DNA of 64,000 bases from Bacteriovoracaceae bacterium UBA6153 (GTDB taxonomy: Bacteria > Bdellovibrionota > Bacteriovoracia > Bacteriovoracales > Bacteriovoracaceae). Shown here piece after piece: positions 24,903 through 34,086 of this stretch. The stretch spans positions 213,609 through 277,608 of the forward strand of contig DIUR01000018.1 of assembly GCA_002428265.1 (NCBI GenBank). Reading direction: 5' to 3'. Within the stretch, counting starts at the first letter, position 1. The number at the start of each line of letters is the position of its first letter. The notes below the pieces were generated by a model. That model was not told the origin of the DNA and searched no databases. It saw nothing but the letters and a program-made list of their open reading frames with translations. The position numbers were made by a program, and so were the translations under genes.

Positions 24903-25574
24903 ATGAAAAATCACGATTCGATGGCCACAGCAAACGGTTTAAAAATTGTCATCTGTGATGATCATTCAATTTCTCAACTCGGCATTCAATGTGCTCTGCA
25001 AGATTATTATCCAAATCGCGAATTAAAATTTTTGAAAGTGCTGACGGGAAAAGATGCCATTGAGCTTGTAAAAGAACACTCTCCAGACCTTCTAACACTA
25101 GATCTACACTTACCAGACATGGCGGGAATCGAAGTTCTAAAAACGATCCGCAACCTTGGGCTCAATACAAAGATACTTATTTTAACGAGTGAAGAAAGCC
25201 TATCTATGATTCTTCAACTATTAAGACATAATGCTAGCGCGATACTATTAAAGTCTTACTCACTATCAATGTTTGATGAGGCCTTAAAGTATATTGAAGA
25301 AGATTCATCTGGACGCACTTTTCTGGATTCTTCGCTTGAACATAAGCTTCAATTAGAATCGGAAAAGAAGCAACTGTCGTCACGAGAGTTTGAAGTACTC
25401 CAGCTAGTCCTCAAGGGCCACACGAATAAATCCATAGCAAGTCTCTTAGGCTGTTCTCCTGAAACAATAAAAACACATCGTTCTCGAATCATGGAAAAAA
25501 CAGAAACTCGAAGTCGCTCAGAAGTCATTGAGTGGTCTCAACGAAAGGTAATAGATCTTGGGAGTAAATCATAA
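24903..25574 (+). CDS. NarL/FixJ-family response regulator
   Basis: A 223-residue protein: receiver domain (residues 13-130) with acidic pair in ICDDHS, phospho-acceptor Asp67 in LLTLDLHLPDM, Thr/Ser in ILTSEE and Lys in LLKSYS. The LuxR-type HTH (155-215) has SSREFEVLQLVLKGHTNKSIA and TIKTHRSRIMEK. A transcription factor switched by phosphorylation. TCAGGAGT precedes the ATG. It overlaps the following kinase gene by 4 bases if that gene starts at the ATA described there, so the two form a pair. Confidence 0.93.
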   Translation: MKNHDSMATANGLKIVICDDHSISQLGIQCALQDYYPNRELKFLKVLTGKDAIELVKEHSPDLLTLDLHLPDMAGIEVLKTIRNLGLNTKILILTSEESLSMILQLLRHNASAILLKSYSLSMFDEALKYIEEDSSGRTFLDSSLEHKLQLESEKKQLSSREFEVLQLVLKGHTNKSIASLLGCSPETIKTHRSRIMEKTETRSRSEVIEWSQRKVIDLGSKS

Positions 25575-26965
25575 GTAGTTTATTAATTCTTTTAAATATT
25601 GGTGTCTTTATCACCTCCGTTCTTTTATTTGCTCAGTCCTGGCCATTTAGAAGAGTAAAGGCCATTCAGTACTTGCTAATTTTAACAATTTCTTTTTGTG
25701 TAGCATCGTTTTTTTCTTTGAATGTCTACACCGCCTCTAGTTTTGAAACCAAAGTATGGTTTTCACGTCTTCGTTATTTAGGATTTTCTTTCATTACACC
25801 TGCTGGAGTTCTTTTTTTCTCCTACATATTAAAACGCTGGACGTGGCTTCAAAATAAATGGGTCAGTATTTTAATTTTTCTTCCGGGTATTATCACGACT
25901 TTAATCACTTTTAATTTATTCGATCAAAACTTAATGGTGCACTCATACGCCCCTTACGATTACTTGGACGTCTCTGTTTTAACTTTTAAAAATGGCCCTT
26001 GGTTTTTTGTCTATTATCCATGGACCAACCTTTTGACTCTTTCTGTAATGATCATGTTTATCCACTCATCAATAGTTGATAAGCCAAAAAGAAAACATAT
26101 TTTCATTCTTTCTATTGGTGTCGTTATCGGAAGTGTTATTGATTTTTCAAGTGTTATCATAAACTCATCCCTTCGATGGATTATGCTTTCTGCGGGCACG
26201 TTTTCTATTAGTGAACTTGCAATTTTGTATGTATCTAAGAAGAACGATCTCTTTGGACTACTAACGCCTGAAAAAGAAAAACAAGCAAAACTTTTAGAAC
26301 ATCTCGATTTCCAGCAAAAGCTTTTAACACTTCTTACTCACGATCTTTCTGGCAACATTCGCAATCAGGCCAAGATTGCTCAATCACTAAAAAAGAGACT
26401 TCAGGATAATCATCATGAAATTCTAGATAGTCTAACGACTTCATCCCAGGCCTCAGATGATTTGATCGACAATATTATGAGATGGGTAAAATCTCAAGAC
26501 AGCCAATTCCTGCCTCAGATGCAAACAATTGAAGTGCACAATCTTTTTAAAAATTGCATAAGATCACTTCAAGGAACATTTGATGAGCAAAAGATTGAGA
26601 TTGAAATCCAAGCAATAAGCAATCCTTTCTATGTAAAATGCGATGCTGAAATGATGGCCTCTGTTTTAAGGAATTTATTTTCAAACTCCATTAAAGCTTC
26701 TTCCCAATGGAATAAGATCACACTTCAGGTCACCGAAGATGAGTCTGAAACACTCTTCACTGTTATAGACCAAGGTGTTGGTATGACTTTAGAAAAAATA
26801 GACTCTCTATGGGACTCAAGAGCAGGTAAGCAAAAAACCAATGGAACCGGCTACGGAGTGGGATTGTTACTTGCCAGACACTTCATAGAGCTTCATCAAG
26901 GCAAGCTTGAAATTACTTCTATTCAGAATCAAGGGACTCAAGTGCAGTTTACGGTTCCACGTTGA
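25571..26965 (+). CDS. 7TM-type sensor histidine kinase, apparent AUA start
   Basis: The frame is open from 25568, and the N-terminal helix of this HisKA_7TM-like sensor (SLLILLNIGVFITSVLLFA) is encoded upstream of the first conventional codon, TTG 25673. The only well-placed start is ATA 25571, inside the partner's stop (ATAA) and 6 bases after GGGAG. That gives 464 residues. The sensor has seven to eight helices; the kinase core has LLTHDLSGNIRNQ (H box lacking the usual Pro), NLFSNSIKAS, DQGVGM and GYGVGLLLAR. Paired with the NarL-type regulator. Confidence 0.75.
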   Translation: MSSLLILLNIGVFITSVLLFAQSWPFRRVKAIQYLLILTISFCVASFFSLNVYTASSFETKVWFSRLRYLGFSFITPAGVLFFSYILKRWTWLQNKWVSILIFLPGIITTLITFNLFDQNLMVHSYAPYDYLDVSVLTFKNGPWFFVYYPWTNLLTLSVMIMFIHSSIVDKPKRKHIFILSIGVVIGSVIDFSSVIINSSLRWIMLSAGTFSISELAILYVSKKNDLFGLLTPEKEKQAKLLEHLDFQQKLLTLLTHDLSGNIRNQAKIAQSLKKRLQDNHHEILDSLTTSSQASDDLIDNIMRWVKSQDSQFLPQMQTIEVHNLFKNCIRSLQGTFDEQKIEIEIQAISNPFYVKCDAEMMASVLRNLFSNSIKASSQWNKITLQVTEDESETLFTVIDQGVGMTLEKIDSLWDSRAGKQKTNGTGYGVGLLLARHFIELHQGKLEITSIQNQGTQVQFTVPR

Positions 26966-26986
26966 GGATTAAAATCTTTTTAATCC
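26966..26986. terminator. Bidirectional terminator-like hairpin between convergent genes
   Basis: GGATTAAAA-TCT-TTTTAATCC is a perfect 9-bp inverted repeat. It starts one base after the kinase stop and covers the last codons and stop of the convergent peptide-binding lipoprotein gene. The A/T-rich inner stem supplies a T-tract to both strands. Stem stability is modest. Confidence 0.45.
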
Positions 26987-28726
26987 CTTCACTTTTTCAT
27001 CCTGATCAATATTTATATACTGATGAAAATCGAAAATAAAATCACTATCATGGAAATTCTTTACCCAGCTTTGTTGAACAATATAGCTTTGGGTATGAAC
27101 GGTAAAAATCACAACCGCTTCATTTGCCAGAAATTGGTTTAACTTCTCATAAAGGGCAGTTCTCTCCGGTGTATTCTGCATCTTTACTGCAGCTTCAAAA
27201 TCTTTATTAAACTGGGGATTATTATAGTTTGCACTATTGGCCCCAGGTGCAGAGTTAGGCCCATAGAAAATCTGAAGAAAATTTTCTGTATCTGGATAAT
27301 CCCCAATCCAGCCGTAATCGATCATCTGCACGGCCCTCTTTTTTATTTTTGCCTGCAGCTCTGGTGAAAGATTTGTCACCACTTTAATTTTAATGCCAAT
27401 TTGCTCCATTTGTTTTTGAAAGAACTCTCCTTTTTGGCGAGCTGTCGTTGAGCTAGAGACATCCAGGGTAATCTCCGGTAATCCTACACCATTAGGATAT
27501 CCTGCCAATGCTAAAGTCTTTTTTGCGAGCTCTAGATTAGGACCTCGCCACTCATTTTTAAAACTAGGGTTATTTCCAGCAAGGCCTGGTGGTGAAACTG
27601 ATGCCGCTGGAAAACCTGTACTATTATAAAAAAGCTCATTGGCCGCATTTGCATCATAGGCCAGACTCATTGCCCGGCGAAGATTAATGTTGTGAAAAAT
27701 TTTGTAATCAAAATTAAACCCAATATAATAAACATCCAGGCTTGGCATAATGGTAAGACTTATCCCCTTCTTCTCCATCTCTGGAGACAATTTTTTGCCC
27801 ACAATTGTAGAACTAAAATTATCTTTAGGAATCGATAAATAATCTAGCTCACCTTTATTAAACTTAAGCCATGCTGGTTGCGACTCGACCATGACATTCA
27901 CGACAATCTTATCAATGAGTGGAAGCTTCTTACCTGCATCTTTAAGTAAATGCTTAAATTCGGCCGAGGCTTCAGTTGGATAAAACTTTTCTCTATAAGT
28001 CGGATTTTTTGTAAAAACTAACCTTTTACTTTGATCAAATACAGGCAGTATGTAAGGCCCAGTTCCCACCGGATGATTGATAATCTCAGCTCCATATTTT
28101 GCGACAACTTCTTTAGCTACAACAAATGTAAAAGGCATCGCAAGAGAATATAAAAACTGCGGAAATACTTTTGAGAGTGTAAACTGAAGAGTGTACTTAT
28201 CAATCGCTTTTAGTCCTTCGATCTCTTCATCGTAATTAGCAGAGGCCTGCACCTCATACTTTTTTCTCCATTCATTTAATCCTTTTATTTTTCCATCTAA
28301 AATCCACCATCCCGTTGCCTGATTCTTAGAATCAGCAAGACGTTTTATTGAATAGACAAAATCTGCAGCCTCTACTTCTCGTCCTTTGCCATTAGGGAAT
28401 GCGATGTCATCTTGAAAATGCACGCCTTTTCTTAACTTGAATGTATAAGTCATCCCATCAGCAGAGACTGTCGGCATTTCTTCAGCAAGGTTAGGAATAA
28501 GTTCAAATGGTATTTTGAGCCAATGATAATTAAGAAGGCCTTCATAAATTTTTGCCACTTGAGCAGCTGATCCAATATCACTTGTCATGATAGGATCAAA
28601 GCCTTTAATGTCTCCTGCTGCAATCACATTTAAAACTCGCTCGCCTGAGTCTTGTTTTTTACTACAGCTTGAAATGAGAATCAGCGTTACTAAGGAAATG
28701 ACTTTAAATAATGTTGAAGCTTTCAA
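26969..28726 (-). CDS. Peptide ABC transporter substrate-binding lipoprotein (SBP family 5)
   Basis: A 585-residue protein with a lipobox (LISSC) after a hydrophobic leader. GDIKGFDPIMTSDIGSAAQVAKIYEGLL is the family-5 (DppA/OppA) N-terminal pattern and YTFKLRKGVHFQDD the typical following motif. YNNPQFNKDFEAA near the end fits oligopeptide binders. Anchored to a membrane on the outer side of the inner membrane, it would deliver peptides to an ABC importer. No permease or ATPase genes are adjacent, so its partner is elsewhere. Confidence 0.88.
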   Translation of the reverse strand: MKASTLFKVISLVTLILISSCSKKQDSGERVLNVIAAGDIKGFDPIMTSDIGSAAQVAKIYEGLLNYHWLKIPFELIPNLAEEMPTVSADGMTYTFKLRKGVHFQDDIAFPNGKGREVEAADFVYSIKRLADSKNQATGWWILDGKIKGLNEWRKKYEVQASANYDEEIEGLKAIDKYTLQFTLSKVFPQFLYSLAMPFTFVVAKEVVAKYGAEIINHPVGTGPYILPVFDQSKRLVFTKNPTYREKFYPTEASAEFKHLLKDAGKKLPLIDKIVVNVMVESQPAWLKFNKGELDYLSIPKDNFSSTIVGKKLSPEMEKKGISLTIMPSLDVYYIGFNFDYKIFHNINLRRAMSLAYDANAANELFYNSTGFPAASVSPPGLAGNNPSFKNEWRGPNLELAKKTLALAGYPNGVGLPEITLDVSSSTTARQKGEFFQKQMEQIGIKIKVVTNLSPELQAKIKKRAVQMIDYGWIGDYPDTENFLQIFYGPNSAPGANSANYNNPQFNKDFEAAVKMQNTPERTALYEKLNQFLANEAVVIFTVHTQSYIVQQSWVKNFHDSDFIFDFHQYINIDQDEKVKGLKRF

Positions 28727-28961
28727 AAAGAATCCTTTTAAAAAAATATATTTGTAAAAATATAGCCTTTAAATTTTAAAGTAGCCAGTCCTCCCCTGTC
28801 CCGCCCTAAAGCTTCTTTTTTGCCATCTTTTCAGGGCACTTACGCCCCATACTTCCTCTACACAAATCCAGAACCTTATTTCCTATTTTATGATTATCTA
28901 CTGAGTTACCTCAATCCATGCGATGATTATCTAAATTATTTAAAACTGTGTGGGAGCCTCT

Positions 28962-30707
28962 GTGAAAATTTCTTTTATGCTAATGTCCTTATCTTTTAGT
29001 CAGCTAATTTTTGCCAGTGATCATATCTTGGGAAAATTTGATGGAGCTGTAAAAGATCTCGCTATCGGAAGAGTGTATTACATTGAAAGACAGTCTAAAT
29101 TCAATGATTCAAAATGTTATGTTGAAAGTTTGTTAAAAGTTACAGGCCATGAGGACCAAAAAGATGAAATGCTCATTCCCTTGGCCTCTTACCAATATAC
29201 CTCGCCATCTGGTGGATACGGAGCCACAACGAACTTCTATCATACCTTTCCAGAAGATCTTGACTCTTACGGCGACAAAGATGCTGTCTATAAAATGAAG
29301 CTTATTCCAAATACTGCTAAACCTGCAGGAACACCCTATAAGGGAAAGCTTGCAGATGGGAGGGAATATGAAATTCCTAAAAACTGGGTCTTTAAGATTG
29401 AGCCAGCTCCAGACAAACAAAGAGTAGAAGTCTACAATGAAAAATTCGATAAATTAAAAGAGAAAATTGAAGAGTGTATTAAGAAGCGTCTTGAAAACGC
29501 TAAAAATAGCGGCGGTGGTGGTGGTAGCAGCGCTCCCACTAAAGATCCAGAAAAGAAAGAGGAACAAGACGATAACACTCTCCTTGGACAGATTAGAACA
29601 ACTTTTCCAGAATACAATGGTGTCAAGCACTCTGGTGCTAGTGGATCAATTGCTGATGATAAAAAACTCGAAGATCTATTATTAGGATTAGAAAAAAATC
29701 TTAATAAGTGCTCACCTTATAACGATGCATACAAATCTATTTTAGTAAAAAATTTACAATCTCCTTTAAGTGATTACCAAAGTTCTAAAACCCAAAGAGA
29801 AGCTCTCGTCAAAGAAAGAGCTGCTTTGATGGATACATTATCAAAAAATGCTAATTCAGACGCTAAGTCTTCCATCTCGGTTGTTCAGCTTTACTCACTA
29901 GACCTGGATATCCTAAATGATGAGGCAGTGATTGATAGCATTGGTGGATCTTCTTTATTTACCCAAGATTCTAGCTCGGGTAGTGCTGCAAAAAGCTCGA
30001 GAATGATCTCAAAACAAAGATTCTTAGAAACTGTAAATAAAACTCTTAAAGAGCTTGAAAAGAAAAAAGAGAGTATCGAAAAGAAACTTTCAAGCTGCGA
30101 CGAAGGCTTCATTCAGGCAATCAAAATCTCCCATGAAGGATGTCAAAGAATCTCTAAGATTGAAGTTTGCGCGGAAGATGGAGAATGTATCATTGAAGAA
30201 AAAAGTGATCCAGTTCCAAATAGCTGCGAAACCAATGGTGACCTCGTGAAGGCCCAAGCTCAAGAGTTAAAACTACACATTACTCAAGTTAATAAAAAGG
30301 AAACTTTATCTTCGAAGGCACTAGGGAAAAAGTATGTCGATTGGCAAAAAGAAATTATATCTGTTGCCAAAGATGCTACAAGCGCCATGACTGATTCTAA
30401 TTATGATTGGGCCAAACCGTTAAATGTTTGCACTTCAAAAGATTTTGAAAAAGAAGTCGCATCAGAAGGGATCATGTGCCAATCACCTCCTCTTGCCGCA
30501 TCTTATGATCAAACAATCGGATACATTAATCTGCAAATTGAACTCTTAACACAAATAGGCCAGCTAATCGATAAAGCTCTTGGTTATGATCAGTCTCAGG
30601 TAACAACTCTTTTGAATGTTAGGACTAAAAAGATTCAGAACTTAAAAAATACTTATAAGACCCTGACTGTAAAGAAAGAAGAGAAGAAAAACTCAATGTT
30701 CCCTTAA
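28962..30707 (+). CDS. Large secreted coiled-coil protein of unknown function
   Basis: I choose GTG 28962 (MKISFMLMSLSFSQLIFAS), which gives a clean signal peptide and has GGGAG five bases upstream; a GTG at 28950 overlaps that site. The mature protein has an N-terminal domain (about residues 20-160), a Gly-rich linker (SGGGGGSSAP) and charged spacer, and long coiled-coil stretches with scattered Cys (SCDEGF, GCQRIS, VCAEDGEC). No family recognised. It sits 11 bases upstream of the DUF3703 gene on the same strand. Confidence 0.65.
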   Translation: MKISFMLMSLSFSQLIFASDHILGKFDGAVKDLAIGRVYYIERQSKFNDSKCYVESLLKVTGHEDQKDEMLIPLASYQYTSPSGGYGATTNFYHTFPEDLDSYGDKDAVYKMKLIPNTAKPAGTPYKGKLADGREYEIPKNWVFKIEPAPDKQRVEVYNEKFDKLKEKIEECIKKRLENAKNSGGGGGSSAPTKDPEKKEEQDDNTLLGQIRTTFPEYNGVKHSGASGSIADDKKLEDLLLGLEKNLNKCSPYNDAYKSILVKNLQSPLSDYQSSKTQREALVKERAALMDTLSKNANSDAKSSISVVQLYSLDLDILNDEAVIDSIGGSSLFTQDSSSGSAAKSSRMISKQRFLETVNKTLKELEKKKESIEKKLSSCDEGFIQAIKISHEGCQRISKIEVCAEDGECIIEEKSDPVPNSCETNGDLVKAQAQELKLHITQVNKKETLSSKALGKKYVDWQKEIISVAKDATSAMTDSNYDWAKPLNVCTSKDFEKEVASEGIMCQSPPLAASYDQTIGYINLQIELLTQIGQLIDKALGYDQSQVTTLLNVRTKKIQNLKNTYKTLTVKKEEKKNSMFP

Positions 30708-30718
30708 TAGTAAGAAAT

Positions 30719-31063
30719 ATGAACAAAATAGTAAAACTTCACTTTGCTAAAGAATTAACTCAATACCAAGATAGTTTAAAATTATCTCACTTTGAGGCAT
30801 GCTGGAATCATTTAGAGCGTGCTCATATTCTCAGCCAAAATTACTGGAAACAGCATTTTGTCGTTCATTGCTGGATGTTTTCACTGGCACTCAAGACAAA
30901 AAATCGCAAAGAGATCTTAGGTCAGCTCCCTCGTTTATTATTGGCCATCCCTGGGTCTATTTTTAATAGAGCACCTAAGGGGAACATTGGGTCTTCTAAA
31001 GTGGGGATATTTGAGCCTATGGACTTGCCAGAGGATTTGAAGCTTATCTTAAAAAGTGAATAA
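30719..31063 (+). CDS. DUF3703 family protein
   Basis: A 114-residue cytosolic protein. HLERAHILSQNYWKQHFVVH, then GQLPRLLLAIPGS, then PKGNIGSSKV and PMDLPEDL are the conserved blocks of DUF3703 in order. The family has conserved His residues that could bind metal; no function is established. It follows the secreted coiled-coil gene by 11 bases. Confidence 0.8.
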   Translation: MNKIVKLHFAKELTQYQDSLKLSHFEACWNHLERAHILSQNYWKQHFVVHCWMFSLALKTKNRKEILGQLPRLLLAIPGSIFNRAPKGNIGSSKVGIFEPMDLPEDLKLILKSE

Positions 31064-31085
31064 AGAAAGTAAAAAGCAATACTAA

Positions 31086-32108
31086 TTACGGCGGAGTTAA
31101 TCTACAACAACGAGCAATCGCTACTGCTGCGACATCGATATCATTTTTGCCAAAGCAATCAGCCGCCCAACCATTTCCTTGAGGAATTGATGAGTGTAAA
31201 TAACCTACGTTTCCATCAACGCAGTATCCACCACCACTCTGGATAGTGCTTCCAGAAGGACAAGTCGCAACCGAACCTGTTAGAGCTTGTGGCCCCTGAA
31301 CCTCAAAACAATCAGGAGTTCCGTAATAGCGTCCATTTTTTAGAATCAATGATGTCGTACTGTCTTGTTTTAAGACCAACGAACTTCCCTGAGTATTATC
31401 TCCTCCCTCCGCAAACATCCCAGTATCACCGTCGTTTTCAAACGAGAAGCCAACATGAGAGAGGTCCTCTTGAGGAGTGCTCCCTTTACTTGCACGCACA
31501 CCTCCGACAACTTCTAGCATTCCTCTTGGATCAGCTGTGCCAACTCCAACACGTCCACCAGAATAATAAATATCTCCTGCATCTGCACGAGTCCAAATAT
31601 CAGTTGAAGCAGATGAAAGCGAGCGGCAGCCCGTAATATTATTGGCGCTATCAAATTCAACATGCAGTCTCATATTTTTTACGATGTCCCCACTACCATT
31701 CTGAATTTTCTTTCTTTCAAAATTAATTGATAGGTTTGTTGTGTTCGTCGCTAAACTCACACCAGGGGCAGCGGCACTGATGGAATAAGATTTTACTTTT
31801 AGACCTGCGTCCCCTGACTCTGTATTAACAGCAAACTTAGGTTGACCTTTGTGAAACAATCTTAAAATTACACCAGGAGCAGTGGATTCCGCATTTCTCC
31901 CACCGAGAGAAGCCATGCAGTTTACTGGATCAGATAAGATACTCACCATTTCATTAACAACTAAAAGGCTTTCTTGATCTACCTTAGACTTTACGAGAGT
32001 CGTGGCACTTTGCTTGTTTAAATTCATAAGCACCACGGCCAATGCACCTAAAATGCCTGCCGCTACCATGACTTCTACTAATCCGAATCCAGAGTTGTTA
32101 TTTTTCAT
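31086..32108 (-). CDS. Type IV prepilin-like protein with tail-fibre-like C-terminal part
   Basis: A 340-residue protein. The N-terminus SGFGLVEVMVAAGILGALAVV is a class III-type prepilin signal: cleavage by PilD after Gly, Phe+1, Glu+5 and a long hydrophobic helix. After a pseudopilin-like domain (to about residue 165), the sequence GRVGVGTADPRGMLEVVGG, GFSFENDGDTGMFAEGGDN and SSLVLKQDSTTSLIL resembles phage tail-fibre or adhesin repeats. The last 60 residues are Cys-rich (CPSGSTIQ, GYCVDGN, DCFGKN, ARCCRL). Inferred: an adhesive minor pilin for host or prey attachment. Confidence 0.75.
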   Translation of the reverse strand: MKNNNSGFGLVEVMVAAGILGALAVVLMNLNKQSATTLVKSKVDQESLLVVNEMVSILSDPVNCMASLGGRNAESTAPGVILRLFHKGQPKFAVNTESGDAGLKVKSYSISAAAPGVSLATNTTNLSINFERKKIQNGSGDIVKNMRLHVEFDSANNITGCRSLSSASTDIWTRADAGDIYYSGGRVGVGTADPRGMLEVVGGVRASKGSTPQEDLSHVGFSFENDGDTGMFAEGGDNTQGSSLVLKQDSTTSLILKNGRYYGTPDCFEVQGPQALTGSVATCPSGSTIQSGGGYCVDGNVGYLHSSIPQGNGWAADCFGKNDIDVAAVAIARCCRLTPP

Positions 32109-32260
32109 AGACTACAGTGTAACTAGTATCCTAATTAGCAGCAACTTGTTTAAGTACACTCCTTTTGATTATGATATCAAGTCGTTAAATAAAAACTAAA
32201 CATTTTGCTCAGTTATTCCGATAGGCCATTTGATACTTATAAAAATCCAGGAGCCTCTAG

Positions 32261-33037
32261 ATGAAGACTTTAAGTTTAGGCCTTTTTTTTACTCTGTTTA
32301 GTCATTCTTACGCTGAAGACATCATTTCACCTCTAGAGCGTTTTGTGGATTCTAAGACTGGTAAACTCGTTCGCGTGTGTGAAGTCAAAGGCACTGAGCT
32401 TGTTGTAAAAGAAGTATGCGGAAAACATTGGGAAACATTTCCACGTAAAAGAGAAGAGCTTTATAGAGAAGTAAAAACGTATAACGAAATCTCCAAAGGA
32501 GATCTTGGTTTATTTCCAGTTAAGCAAAAAGATGGAACGATCCAGATACATTTTGGTAAAGTTGAAACCTTATATGAAAATGGACAAGTCCATGTGATGC
32601 AGTCTGAATCAAAGAAAACTGGTTTTTCAAAAGGTGCGACACATTTCAATTTTGATTCTCGCCTTCTTGTAAAACTTGATAAGAAACACCCTCTCCTATC
32701 TTATTCTTTTATGTGCGCTAAAGAAGATACAAAAATTACTTACAGCTACAATGAAGGCCATACCTACTCAGTTAAAAAAGGTGAGAAAGTTGCGCTAAAA
32801 GGAATTTTTGACAATCAAACAGCAGTTATCTCACTCGACAATGCATGGAATAATTTTTGGGGATATGGACTCAATAATCAATTGACGGTTGATCTGGCCA
32901 AACTTGAAATTTGTGAAGATGATAAAAAATCTGCTTTAGTAGATGATACATCAAGAGCAAGTACTAAAGAAGCAGCGGCCATTGAAGATTCTTCTACGGT
33001 AAATACAAAAGATAAATCAGAATCTATAGCAAAATAA
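32261..33037 (+). CDS. Secreted protein of unknown function
   Basis: A 258-residue protein with a signal peptide (LSLGLFFTLFSHSYA). The mature part has two Cys pairs (VCEVKG/EVCGKH and FMCAKE/EICEDD) and a beta-rich middle (GDLGLFPVKQKDGTIQIHFGKVETLYENGQVHV) that reads like a small barrel of Tudor/SH3 type. The C-terminal 40 residues are low complexity, Ser/Thr/Ala/Lys-rich. It is first of three co-directed exported-protein genes (32261, 33050, 33541). AGGAG precedes the ATG. Confidence 0.65.
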   Translation: MKTLSLGLFFTLFSHSYAEDIISPLERFVDSKTGKLVRVCEVKGTELVVKEVCGKHWETFPRKREELYREVKTYNEISKGDLGLFPVKQKDGTIQIHFGKVETLYENGQVHVMQSESKKTGFSKGATHFNFDSRLLVKLDKKHPLLSYSFMCAKEDTKITYSYNEGHTYSVKKGEKVALKGIFDNQTAVISLDNAWNNFWGYGLNNQLTVDLAKLEICEDDKKSALVDDTSRASTKEAAAIEDSSTVNTKDKSESIAK

Positions 33038-33049
33038 GAAAACACCAAT

Positions 33050-33529
33050 ATGAAAACATTAATAACGTTAACATTTTTTTCATTTTTATTTATTAGCTGC
33101 GGAAAGGAAGTTGTTCCAGACAGGACCGAAGCCTGTGATGGTAGCTCTGCTGAAAACTGCGAGTGCTTTAAGGCCACTAACAGAGAACGAGTCAATAAAG
33201 ATCTTCCGGCCTTCAATTACTGCATGAGCTGTTTCAAGATGGCCCAAGAGCATGCTGATGATATGGCCAAGTATAATTATTTCTCACATGACCGAGCTGC
33301 CGTAAGCGGACGCCCTGCTGAAACTTTTGCTGCTCGTGCAGGTCGCTTTGGACTTGGGTGGGGAGCTGGCGAAAACATCGCATCTGGCTCAAGTGGTAGT
33401 GGTGCTGTTGCTCAATGGATGGCAAGCCCTGGTCACAAAGCAAATATTTTAAACCCTTCGTTTAAATCTTTTGCATGTGGATACAATGGTGGATTATCTG
33501 TTCAAGTTTTTTCAGCAGGTCAGCAGTAA
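33050..33529 (+). CDS. CAP-domain (SCP/PR-1) lipoprotein
   Basis: A 159-residue protein with a lipobox (FISC). The CAP signatures are readable: NRERVNKDLPAFNYC, AQEHADDMAKYNYFSHD, GAGENIASGS, AVAQWMASPGHKANIL and FKSFACGY, with the His/Glu residues that form the CAP cavity. Family members bind small molecules or lipids and sometimes have proteolytic activity. Likely membrane-anchored outside the cytoplasm. Confidence 0.87.
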   Translation: MKTLITLTFFSFLFISCGKEVVPDRTEACDGSSAENCECFKATNRERVNKDLPAFNYCMSCFKMAQEHADDMAKYNYFSHDRAAVSGRPAETFAARAGRFGLGWGAGENIASGSSGSGAVAQWMASPGHKANILNPSFKSFACGYNGGLSVQVFSAGQQ

Positions 33530-33540
33530 TCAAGGATTAT

Positions 33541-34080
33541 ATGAAAACATCTCTTCCAATATTCTTAGCACTAATCTTGTTTTCAAGTTGTGGTGTTGTT
33601 AAAGACACAAAAAAAGTTGTAGATGTTGTAAGTGACAAAAAAACGAATGCTGCCACATCAGCACCTCCGCTTCCATCTAAAGGGCCCTATACGCCTGGTT
33701 CATATTTTAAATTATTAAAAGAAGTGGATTCAGGAAAGGATACCCGCTTTTATGAATTTAAGTATAAGACCGATGGAACATTTCTTATAATGCAAAGAAG
33801 TTTTGCGGGTGGGAATTTATCCGAAAATTACTATCACAAAACAACTGGAACCTTTACTGAAGCCAGTGGAATCATCACTCATACTATTTTAACTGATACG
33901 TGCAATGATATGAATAGTTTTGTCGCCTCTGTTACAGGAAGCTCAGATGACATCATCCGAGTTGTAGCAAAAGGTGCCACAACTGATTTTTACAGTACGA
34001 TTAGTTGGAAAGTACCTCAGAATATTTCACAAGCACTAGCAAATGAGTTTGAAGATACTGGTTGTAGTCGCTTTAAATAA
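33541..34080 (+). CDS. Lipoprotein of unknown function
   Basis: I take ATG 33541 as the start because it is preceded by AAGGATTAT and opens with a lipoprotein signal (IFLALILFSSCG). A longer frame from 33475 would overlap the CAP gene. The 179-residue product has a Pro-rich linker after the anchor (SAPPLPSKGPYTPG), then a beta-rich domain (FYEFKYKTDGTFLIMQR, TTGTFTEASGIITHTI) resembling lipocalin-like DUFs. Function unknown. Third in the run of exported proteins. Confidence 0.65.
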   Translation: MKTSLPIFLALILFSSCGVVKDTKKVVDVVSDKKTNAATSAPPLPSKGPYTPGSYFKLLKEVDSGKDTRFYEFKYKTDGTFLIMQRSFAGGNLSENYYHKTTGTFTEASGIITHTILTDTCNDMNSFVASVTGSSDDIIRVVAKGATTDFYSTISWKVPQNISQALANEFEDTGCSRFK

Positions 34081-34086
34081 AAGCTC

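Noticed and set aside
28803..28845. FliA (sigma 28)-like TAAAG...GCCATCTT before the 28962 gene
   Set aside because: The two elements are about seven bases apart where about eleven are expected, so it is not convincing.
33475..33540. Longer lipoprotein start overlapping the CAP gene
   Set aside because: AAGGATTAT and a lipobox leader place the start at 33541.
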